Below are positions 1 through 4,710 of a stretch of DNA of 6,608 nucleotides, one piece after another (within the stretch, counting starts at the first letter, position 1; every line of letters begins with the position of its first letter). The position numbers and the translations under genes are program-made. Below the pieces are notes generated by a model, which ran no database searches, was not told the origin of the DNA, and was given only the letters and a program-made list of their open reading frames with translations. The stretch lies in NCBI GenBank assembly GCA_964640855.1, contig CAZXIX010000157.1, forward strand, positions 1-6,608, given 5' to 3'. The stretch comes from JAJDFU01 sp964640855 (GTDB lineage Bacteria > Bacteroidota > Bacteroidia > Chitinophagales > Saprospiraceae).

Positions 1-188
1 TTTTGATAACCGAAATCTTTAAAAACGGTCAACACTAATCAGGGAAGTGCAGGATTACGGTCAGCAGTTCGCGGCAGACGGGTGATCTTTTCAAGGCCAA
101 GGTAGGTGGAAGGAAATGGTTGCGGTACCGGAAAACGGTCAAGCGTATAGTTATCCGATCATCTTTTTCTTCCTTTAGGAAGGAAAAC
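1..188. other. Gene-free left edge
   Basis: No coding region with credible protein features is visible here on either strand. The stretch lies downstream of the minus-strand membrane gene that stops at 189. It contains three copies of ACGGTCA (25-31, 57-63, 135-141), two of them inside an identical 11-mer, AAAACGGTCAA (22-32 and 132-142), and an inverted repeat next to the gene end (listed separately). A longer minus-strand open frame covers part of it, but that frame is an alternative reading of the membrane gene and has no recognisable domain. Confidence 0.6.
164..187 (-). terminator. Inverted repeat just after the 189-527 gene, possible terminator
   Basis: The arms 164-173 and 178-187 pair around a 4-nt TTTA loop. 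There are ten pairs on the plus-strand reading, one of them T-G; on the minus-strand reading that pair becomes a C-A mismatch. The element starts only 1-2 nt past the stop codon of the minus-strand membrane gene, where a terminator would sit. The run that would follow the stem in the minus-strand transcript is A-rich rather than U-rich, so this is not a canonical intrinsic terminator. It could also be an RNA-stabilising 3' end. Confidence 0.35.
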
Positions 189-527
189 CTACCCAAACTG
201 CTTCCACAACCAGCCCAGTAACAAGAGAATGGCCAGGCTGGTGTAAATGGTTTTGTTGTGTCGGGCAAACCAATTGGGTAAATAGATGTCGAAATTATCC
301 CGGGTAGAATTTGAATACCGCCGGGCGACATGCGTAAGGGGACAGGTCCACCCATTGAGCAGAAGGACCAGGCACTCCAGCAGGATTGATCCGAGAGCCA
401 ACCAGAAAAGCAAATCGTATTTGTCCTTCCAGACAGCGTACACCAGGTATGCAAAAACGAGGTTGAAGAACACCCAGATCAGCGTGTGGATTACTTTGAC
501 GAGGATCAGTTTTTGGGTTTTGGTCAT
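189..527 (-). CDS. Small three-helix membrane protein, DUF2784-like
   Basis: A 112-residue protein of unknown function. Three hydrophobic segments are visible at about residues 11-32, 39-57 and 91-108, so it should sit in the inner membrane. Between helices 2 and 3 lies NGWTCPLT (58-65) followed by basic residues and a YLPNWFARHNK stretch (82-92). A conserved CPLT motif after a second helix is what I know from the DUF2784 family, and the length fits; the assignment is from memory of the motif. I chose the ATG at 527. An in-frame TTG at 539 would add four residues (MINT) and has a GAGGG about 10 nt upstream, so it cannot be excluded. The gene follows the AraC-type regulator by 32 bp on the same strand, which suggests co-transcription. 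No enzymatic role can be read from the sequence. Confidence 0.75.
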   Translation of the reverse strand: MTKTQKLILVKVIHTLIWVFFNLVFAYLVYAVWKDKYDLLFWLALGSILLECLVLLLNGWTCPLTHVARRYSNSTRDNFDIYLPNWFARHNKTIYTSLAILLLLGWLWKQFG

Positions 528-549
528 GGTGTTGATCAATTACGCTAAA

Positions 550-563
550 CCCTCAACCCTCAA
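550..563 (-). repeat. Tandem 7-bp repeat across the end of the regulator gene
   Basis: CCCTCAA occurs twice in tandem on the plus strand (TTGAGGG twice in the transcript). The TGA stop of the AraC-family gene lies inside it. One copy supplies the GAGGG that could serve as a ribosome binding site for the TTG start of the next gene. Confidence 0.5.
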
Positions 564-1426
564 TTCTCCCCTTGCTGAAACTCTGCCGGAGTCTGCTGGA
601 AATGGGACTTAAAGGACTGAATGAAATGCGATACGTTCTCATAGCCCACTTCCAAAGCTACGGAGGAGACCGGATAATCCCCGTTCCGGAGCAGTTGCCG
701 GGCCTTTTCCAGCCGTTTGCGAATGAGCCATTGGCCCGGTGGCAGACCGAAGCGCTGCTTGAATTCCCGACGGAAGGTGGATTCGCTCCGCCCGCTCAGG
801 TAGGCGTAGTCGGCTATGGAAAGCGGTTTGTCAAAGTGATTTTCCATTAATTGCTTGATGCTCCGGTTCTTTTTCTGATCCAGGCTGAAAAGAAATTCGA
901 AGAGCCGGGCTGCATCTTCGGACGGTTCCAGCAAGAGAAAGAACTCCTGGATCTTGACGTGCATCCACCTGGGCGAGGGCTCTTTGAGGAGCCGCAATTG
1001 CCGGTACAACTGCCGGAAGAAATCGGAGACCAGGATAGGGCATCCGCTTTGGTAGAACGGTTGGAGCGGCGGATCGGGTTTTCCCCCGATCACCTGATGG
1101 GGCAGGGCTTCGCGCAGCCTTTCCTCACTGAGGAAGAGCAAATAGGAGCGAAATAATCCATTTTGGCTGACCAGGTCGTTGATCGTGTAAATGCCCTTTC
1201 GGTAAAAGGCCAGGGATTCTGGGTTAAATATTTCCTGATCTCCATCGTAGGATTGGATTTTTTGAGAGCCTTTTTCGATCCAGACAATCGCCGGCATGGA
1301 GATAAAGCTTTGCCGGTCGAGAGCGGATGCTGAAAGTTCCTTTTTCAGGAAAAGAACGTGCTTATCGCGGTAGAGGACTTCCACAAAAGGGGAATCAAGC
1401 AAGCGAGCGGGGATGGATAGCATCAT
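560..1426 (-). CDS. AraC-family transcriptional regulator
   Basis: A 288-residue DNA-binding regulator. The C-terminal third (about 188-284) is a clear AraC/XylS double helix-turn-helix domain. The first helix-turn-helix lies around 203-223 (SIADYAYLSGRSESTFRREF). The second lies around 253-276 and ends in the family signature F-IQSFKSHFQQTPAEF, with Gln where Gly is usual before TP. The N-terminal part (about 10-170) resembles the beta-rich sensor domain of ExsA-like regulators rather than a sugar-binding AraC cupin; this is inference from general pattern. The start is ATG at 1426, with a second in-frame ATG immediately after it. No signal peptide or membrane segment is seen, so it is cytoplasmic. 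Downstream, 32 bp away on the same strand, lies the small membrane protein gene, a plausible co-transcribed partner or target. The ligand or effector cannot be told from the sequence. Confidence 0.93.
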   Translation of the reverse strand: MMLSIPARLLDSPFVEVLYRDKHVLFLKKELSASALDRQSFISMPAIVWIEKGSQKIQSYDGDQEIFNPESLAFYRKGIYTINDLVSQNGLFRSYLLFLSEERLREALPHQVIGGKPDPPLQPFYQSGCPILVSDFFRQLYRQLRLLKEPSPRWMHVKIQEFFLLLEPSEDAARLFEFLFSLDQKKNRSIKQLMENHFDKPLSIADYAYLSGRSESTFRREFKQRFGLPPGQWLIRKRLEKARQLLRNGDYPVSSVALEVGYENVSHFIQSFKSHFQQTPAEFQQGEN

Positions 1427-1460
1427 TCGAATTTTGAGGTGCCGGAAAGTGTATTCAATT

Positions 1461-1475
1461 ATTCGACCTACGAAT
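1461..1475. promoter_or_regulatory. Inverted repeat ATTCG-N5-CGAAT, possible operator
   Basis: Perfect 5-bp arms (1461-1465 and 1471-1475) flank a 5-nt spacer. The repeat ends about 35 bp upstream of the AraC-family start codon, and the half-site CGAATT recurs at 1428-1433. The location suits autoregulation, but arms this short occur by chance. Confidence 0.25.
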
Positions 1476-1631
1476 TTAGGGTGATTAGAATCTTATTCCT
1501 GCCCTGGGAGAAGGTAGGCTCTGGGCTGCCAAAAGCTGTTTTCCATCCGGATTACGTTTAAATGGCCGGTCTTAGCTTAAGGAGATAAAGGAGAGCGCTC
1601 CTGCGAAGGGTTTCCGAAGGATCTATCGACA

Positions 1632-1650
1632 TCCTGTGCTGGGCACAGGA
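1632..1650 (-). terminator. Hairpin after the four-helix membrane gene, possible terminator
   Basis: TCCTGTGC (1632-1639) and GCACAGGA (1643-1650) form a perfect 8-bp stem with a 3-nt loop, starting 4 nt past the TAA stop of the minus-strand gene. No U-run follows the stem in the transcript, so it is either a weak or factor-assisted terminator or a 3'-end stabilising structure. Confidence 0.45.
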
Positions 1651-1654
1651 CCTT

Positions 1655-2215
1655 TTAAAGCAAATGAATCCGTTGCCTCCGTTTGATAAACCAGATGATG
1701 ACCGCCGGCAGGAGGATGAGAAAGACCAGGGTGGTAAGCAGGCTTTTCCAGATGGTGACCTGGCTCAAGGCCATGACCTGGGCGGCGTCAATGGCCGGAT
1801 ATTCATTCAGAATGTGCAGGATTCCGAAATTCTCAATATAATCCAATCCGGCGGCAAAGAAGGGGATGAGGCAGACCAGGAAGATCAGGCTTTCTTCGGC
1901 CACGGTTTTTTTCAGGACGTAGGCCATGAGCAGGGCCATGGAAATGGCGAACAAAAAGGGGTAGACCATATCCGGTGGGATCTGTCGGGACTTATAAGCC
2001 ATCCGGCCTTCCGGTCCCAGCTTTTCCATCAGGGTCTCCACATATGGCACATCGTAGCCGAAAGGTTTTACATCCAATAACTGAAGCCCGTCGGCATAGG
2101 CGCTCACCTCCGGTATGGTCACGAAGATCATATAGAAATAAACCGCCTGTGCGATCAGAAAAGCAAAAAGTGTTTTCCATCCGGTCGCATGTTTCCGGAT
2201 CAACGGGGCTATCAT
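1655..2215 (-). CDS. Four-helix inner-membrane protein of unknown function
   Basis: A 186-residue protein I cannot assign to a named family. Four hydrophobic segments lie at about 15-34, 82-101, 108-126 and 157-177, with a roughly 45-residue loop between helices 1 and 2 and a basic C-terminus (KRRQR, 178-182). Helix 3 runs into LDYIENFGI (124-132), whose acidic DYIEN cluster at a membrane edge looks like the family's conserved signature. I chose the ATG at 2215. An in-frame TTG at 2239 would add eight residues, but it falls inside a good -7 promoter box (2237-2244), which makes it unlikely as a start. The gene is divergent from the methyltransferase gene and is separated from the AraC-family gene downstream by a hairpin and 228 bp. 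It could be a small transporter, sensor or integral enzyme, but nothing decides between these. Confidence 0.75.
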   Translation of the reverse strand: MIAPLIRKHATGWKTLFAFLIAQAVYFYMIFVTIPEVSAYADGLQLLDVKPFGYDVPYVETLMEKLGPEGRMAYKSRQIPPDMVYPFLFAISMALLMAYVLKKTVAEESLIFLVCLIPFFAAGLDYIENFGILHILNEYPAIDAAQVMALSQVTIWKSLLTTLVFLILLPAVIIWFIKRRQRIHLL

Positions 2216-2236
2216 GAGCTCGGGCTTATAAAAGGC

Positions 2237-2244
2237 CAAAAGTA
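2237..2244 (-). promoter_or_regulatory. Bacteroidota-type -7 promoter box for the four-helix membrane gene
   Basis: On the minus strand this reads TACTTTTG, an exact match to the TAnnTTTG consensus. Transcription would begin near 2230, leaving a leader of about 15 nt before the ATG at 2215. A TTG upstream is only 15 nt away instead of the usual 17-21, so the -33 element is weak. Confidence 0.55.
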
Positions 2245-2266
2245 AGGGTTACAGAACATCAACCCT
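2245..2266. promoter_or_regulatory. Inverted repeat AGGGTT-N10-AACCCT abutting the -7 box
   Basis: Perfect 6-bp arms (2245-2250 and 2261-2266) with a 10-nt spacer lie directly upstream of the TACTTTTG box, in the space between the -33 and -7 elements. A protein dimer binding here would block the promoter, so it is a candidate operator. The regulator is unknown. Confidence 0.35.
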
Positions 2267-2410
2267 AGGAGTGGTCTATTCCGGTTAGTTAGTGGTCGAT
2301 TTGACGAGGGATCGGCTAGCGGTTGGCTGTTTAGCTGTTGATAAGTGGTAGACAGGTGCTTAGCACTGGATACAAATGGTGATTGAAGTTAAAGTTTGGG
2401 CAATCAGAAA

Positions 2411-2446
2411 CCCCTTGCGAACGCGGCGAGAGCCGCTGCAAACGGG
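2411..2446 (+). other. Multi-tier RNA hairpin in the methyltransferase leader
   Basis: Three nested pairings are visible. GCGGC (2423-2427) pairs with GCCGC (2432-2436) and is closed by the GNRA loop GAGA. TTGC (2415-2418) pairs with GCAA (2438-2441). CCC (2412-2414) pairs with GGG (2444-2446) with an AC bulge. Together this makes twelve pairs with an asymmetric internal loop (GAAC opposite T). A second simple stem, GAACG (2460-2464) with CGTTC (2479-2483), follows. The element sits about 70 nt upstream of the ATG. It could be a cis-regulatory leader or a remnant of a structured RNA such as a group II intron domain. I do not recognise a named riboswitch. Confidence 0.4.
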
Positions 2447-2518
2447 CGAAGCTGTGACGGAACGAAAGTGAAACCAAGCGTTCAAATAGCCTGTTTAGCC
2501 TTTCAACTGCTTTTGCGT

Positions 2519-3136
2519 ATGGGATTCTATCACAATCGAATTTTACCCAAAATCACGGACTGGGCTTGCCGTCAAAATCCGGCGATGAAGCAGCGGGCCC
2601 AGATCGTTCCCCAGGCGGAAGGTCGGGTGTTGGAGATTGGATTCGGCAGTGGTTTGAATCTGGCGTTCTACCAAGCCGATAGGGTTGAGCGGGTCTGGGG
2701 CCTGGAACCTTCCGGGAAAATGCTGGATCTCGCCAGGCAGCGGAAAGAAAACACTTCCCTTGAAGTGGAATTCCTGCAAACGGGTGCCGAGGAAATCCCG
2801 TTGGAGGCTCATTCTGTTGATACCATTTTGACCACCTTTACCCTTTGCACCATAGCGGACCTGGAAACCGCCTTCTCCGAGATGCGCCGGGTACTGAAAC
2901 CGGGGGGGCAGCTTCTTTTCTGCGAGCACGGCAAGGCTCCGGATGCCGCGGTCCGCCGCTGGCAGGATTTCCTGCAGCCTGCCTGGAAACTCTGCGGCGG
3001 AGGCTGTCACCTCAATCGGGATATTCCCCATCTTCTCCGCGAAGGGGGCTTTTCGATCCAGCAACTGGATGCCCGCTACATTCCCGGCTGGAAGCCGGCC
3101 AGTTTTCACTTCCGGGGGCGTGCCCGATTGCGGTAA
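2519..3136 (+). CDS. Class I SAM-dependent methyltransferase (Methyltransf_11 type)
   Basis: A 205-residue soluble methyltransferase that would transfer a methyl group from S-adenosylmethionine; the acceptor is unknown. Motif I is VLEIGFGSGLNL (37-48), the acidic residue of motif II is Glu63 in GLEPS, and the later motif TLCTIADLETAFSEMRRVLKPGG spans 108-130. The GGGCHLNRDIP stretch (160-170) and the N-terminal MGFYHNRILPKITDWAC are typical of a bacterial subfamily related to METTL7-like and phospholipid N-methyltransferase-like proteins. The chain begins and ends where that subfamily does, so it looks complete. I chose the ATG at 2519 because homologues as I know them begin with MGFY; upstream in-frame sequence is only open from a TTG at 2396. 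There is no clear Shine-Dalgarno sequence. A long gene-free stretch follows, so it appears monocistronic. Confidence 0.9.
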   Translation: MGFYHNRILPKITDWACRQNPAMKQRAQIVPQAEGRVLEIGFGSGLNLAFYQADRVERVWGLEPSGKMLDLARQRKENTSLEVEFLQTGAEEIPLEAHSVDTILTTFTLCTIADLETAFSEMRRVLKPGGQLLFCEHGKAPDAAVRRWQDFLQPAWKLCGGGCHLNRDIPHLLREGGFSIQQLDARYIPGWKPASFHFRGRARLR

Positions 3137-3148
3137 ACCCGCTGAGGA

Positions 3149-3163
3149 ACGGGAAGTTCCCGT
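3149..3163 (+). terminator. Inverted repeat after the methyltransferase gene
   Basis: ACGGGAA and TTCCCGT are perfect 7-bp arms around a single G, 12 nt past the TAA stop. As RNA this gives a 5-bp stem (ACGGG/CCCGT) with a 5-nt loop. No U-run follows, so any terminator role is weak; a DNA-level operator is an alternative. Confidence 0.25.
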
Positions 3164-3300
3164 CCGCGCGCCAGGAATATCCCGATGGATTCCTTCATCT
3201 AACATGCTATTTACATTGCTTTACTCCCTTTTCCGGACAAAAGACGGAAGTAGCGCTACATTTGGATTTGATTTGGCCTTAAGCGATATTAGCTAATTCT

Positions 3301-3330
3301 AAATGAGAGGGTAATCCCTTCATTTTGTTC
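3301..3330 (+). terminator. Candidate intrinsic terminator
   Basis: AAATGA plus AGGG (3301-3306 and 3308-3311, with a bulged G at 3307) pair with CCCT plus TCATTT (3316-3325) around a TAAT loop. This makes ten pairs, and a T-rich tail follows (TTGTTCT). Orientation and tail fit plus-strand termination. It is 165 nt past the methyltransferase stop, so it ends either a long 3' UTR of that gene or a separate short transcript. Confidence 0.55.
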
Positions 3331-3517
3331 TCATGTGGGTAAGGAGTGAGGTCAGACAAGTCCCCGGGGGAATGAGCCTGGAGGATTAAACTTTGCGGAG
3401 CAACCCGTGCATTTTCACAAAAAAGCTACGATTAGCATCATTTCAAGCTTCTTGGAAAAGCCTGCGCTTTCAACCGGTTCCTCCCCGGGTAGCATTCGGG
3501 GCGTGTAGGGCAGGGGG

Positions 3518-3530
3518 CTTTTCGCAAAAG
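3518..3530 (+). promoter_or_regulatory. Short stem over the ribosome binding site of the hydrolase gene
   Basis: CTTTT (3518-3522) pairs with AAAAG (3526-3530) around a CGC loop, and the AAAAGG that would bind the ribosome is part of the stem. The stem is A-T rich and weak. It may modulate translation or be incidental. Confidence 0.25.
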
Positions 3531-3537
3531 GATTAAA

Positions 3538-4647
3538 ATGGCAAAGCACAGTTTTTGGATTGGGCTGATCACAATGATCCTTTTTTCTGGTCAGCTAGTT
3601 GCCCAAACGGATAGTACCCGGGCAGTCAAAGTGATCGGCGCCCGTTTTTTCCAGGGCTATTTACTCATTCACAGTCCCGAACTCAAAGCGCTCGGGCGCT
3701 TATATCCCAGAGGCGTGGAGCTCAATTTCGGCTGGCACAAACAATCGAAGAAAGCCTGGAACAGTTGTAATTGCTACACCAAATTGGGTTTGGGCATTTC
3801 CTTTTGGAACTACGACAACCCGGACGTTCTGGGCTGGGGGATGAACAACCTGTTCCTGCTCGAACCTGTATTCGGAGCCGGCAATCGGTTCAGCTTATTT
3901 TTTCAGGCCGGAGCCGGCATCAGTTTTCAAAACCGGCCCTACGATCCGGAGACCAATCCCAATAATCTGGGATACAGCACCTACGTCGCTATTCCACTCC
4001 GGCTTGGGGTGGGCACCTACATTCGAATGCATCCCCGATGGTACCTGGATCTCTTCCTCGCCTACAACCATTTTTCGAACGGCGGCATGAAGGAGCCCAA
4101 CAAAGGTTTGAACTGGCCGACAGCCTCCCTGGGTGTCAACTATTACCTGGAGGAACCCCGCTTTTTTCGTCGCGAAAAAAGACCCTGGAGGGAACTGGGG
4201 CCTCCCATGGTCCGCTATGATCTTTCGCTGTTTACGACTTATCAGCAGCCACGTAATGAAAAACTGGTTTTCAGTGTGGGTGCCGAATTCAAATACAGCC
4301 GGCAAATTGCGCGTTTGAACGCCCTGTCGGGCGGAATGGAGTGGTTTTTCGACAACGGAAGGCGAAATCTCCTCGAAATGGATACGCTGAGCGGGCAGGT
4401 CCAAACCCTCGGTTTTGCCATAGGACACGAGTTCATCCTGGGCCGTTTTCTCTTTTCCCAACAATTCGGCGTTTATGTACTGAAACCGGCCAACCTCTCC
4501 GCTGATGTTTACCAGCGCTACGGGTTGGTGTATCGGCTCTCTGAAAAAATCGGACTGGGGATCTGCCTGAAATCGCACGGTCACGTGGCCGATTTCCTGG
4601 ATGTCAGGATTTCGTGGAATTTAAACAACCGGGTAGGATCGGGCTGA
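3538..4647 (+). CDS. PagL-type acyloxyacyl hydrolase (lipid A deacylase-like), extended form
   Basis: A 369-residue outer-membrane protein. Residues 1-22 form a Sec signal peptide (hydrophobic 6-19, ending LVAQ). Residues about 30-205 look like a PagL-type beta-barrel, with the hallmark YNHFSNGGMKEPNKGLN at 176-192. In PagL a His-x-Ser pair and a Glu twelve residues after the Ser form the catalytic site and remove the 3-O acyl chain of lipid A. Here His178 and Ser180 are present, but the Glu position is Asn192. The rest of the chain (about 222-361) is a second beta-rich part ending in FLDVRISWNL, so the protein is about twice the usual 150-190 residues. Related long forms occur in Bacteroidota as I recall. 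The start is ATG at 3538, with AAAAGG 7 nt upstream. The glycosyltransferase gene follows 63 bp later with its own promoter. The fold is well supported; activity on lipid A is not. Confidence 0.82.
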   Translation: MAKHSFWIGLITMILFSGQLVAQTDSTRAVKVIGARFFQGYLLIHSPELKALGRLYPRGVELNFGWHKQSKKAWNSCNCYTKLGLGISFWNYDNPDVLGWGMNNLFLLEPVFGAGNRFSLFFQAGAGISFQNRPYDPETNPNNLGYSTYVAIPLRLGVGTYIRMHPRWYLDLFLAYNHFSNGGMKEPNKGLNWPTASLGVNYYLEEPRFFRREKRPWRELGPPMVRYDLSLFTTYQQPRNEKLVFSVGAEFKYSRQIARLNALSGGMEWFFDNGRRNLLEMDTLSGQVQTLGFAIGHEFILGRFLFSQQFGVYVLKPANLSADVYQRYGLVYRLSEKIGLGICLKSHGHVADFLDVRISWNLNNRVGSG

Positions 4648-4675
4648 TCCCGGGCTGCGCCTGTGTGGATATTGA

Positions 4676-4683
4676 TATCTTTG
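4676..4683 (+). promoter_or_regulatory. Bacteroidota-type -7 promoter box for the glycosyltransferase gene
   Basis: TATCTTTG matches TAnnTTTG exactly and is followed by CA, as is common in this phylum. Transcription would start near 4690, about 20 nt before the ATG at 4711. The -33 TTG is not obvious (CTG at 4655-4657). The box lies after the only plausible upstream start (GTG at 4663), which supports the ATG at 4711. Confidence 0.65.
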
Positions 4684-4710
4684 CACTTTCCACAACGAAA
4701 CATAGGGCGC

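Larger units (their letters stand above)
1427..1654. other. Intergenic region upstream of the AraC-family gene
   Basis: This 228-bp gap lies between two minus-strand genes and must hold the regulator's promoter unless the genes are read through. I see no good TAnnTTTG box. It contains an inverted repeat (1461-1475), a short hairpin with AGGAG/CTCCT arms (1589-1602), and a hairpin next to the upstream gene's stop (1632-1650). A 14-nt stretch (1537-1550) is identical to part of the neighbouring membrane-protein gene. No credible coding frame is present. Confidence 0.5.
2216..2518. other. Divergent intergenic region
   Basis: This 303-bp region holds the minus-strand promoter and inverted repeat near its left end, an odd palindrome GTGCTTAGCAC (2356-2366), and a near-consensus TAAAGTTTG (2390-2398) that could serve as a plus-strand -7 box with one extra spacer base. 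A structured leader follows (2411-2446). An open frame runs from a TTG at 2396 into the methyltransferase, but the extra 41 residues match nothing in that family, so I treat this part as non-coding. Confidence 0.5.
3137..3537. other. Gene-free stretch between methyltransferase and outer-membrane hydrolase genes
   Basis: No frame in these 401 bp looks like a real protein. The stretch contains a compact inverted repeat (3149-3163) just past the methyltransferase stop, a consensus-like TACATTTG (3257-3264), a terminator-like hairpin (3301-3330), a GC-rich stem CCCCG/CGGGG (3483-3501), and a short stem over the next gene's ribosome binding site (3518-3530). The promoter of the hydrolase gene presumably lies after 3330; TAAACTTTG in the line beginning 3361 is one spacer base off consensus. 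Confidence 0.5.

Noticed and set aside
35..454. 139-residue minus-strand open frame with a leading Met
   Set aside because: It overlaps the three-helix membrane gene in another frame, has no recognisable domain, and its composition (many Ser, Trp, Pro and Cys in no pattern) looks like a shadow translation.
2356..2366. Palindrome GTGCTTAGCAC as a specific operator
   Set aside because: An 11-nt palindrome in isolation, with no second copy and no clear promoter beside it; mentioned in the region entry only.
2396..2518. N-terminal extension of the methyltransferase from a TTG start
   Set aside because: The added 41 residues are unlike the family, the region folds as RNA, and the ATG at 2519 starts exactly at the conserved MGFY.
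3043..3055. 13-nt repeat AGGGGGCTTTTCG shared with 3512-3524
   Set aside because: One copy is inside the methyltransferase coding sequence; a single 13-nt match is within chance expectation for this window and the flanks do not match.
2543..3205. 220-residue minus-strand open frame opposite the methyltransferase
   Set aside because: It is the antisense of a gene with clear SAM-binding motifs and has no features of its own.
3895..4584. 229-residue minus-strand open frame opposite the PagL-like gene
   Set aside because: The plus strand carries a signal peptide and the PagL motif; the antisense frame shows neither a domain nor an export signal.
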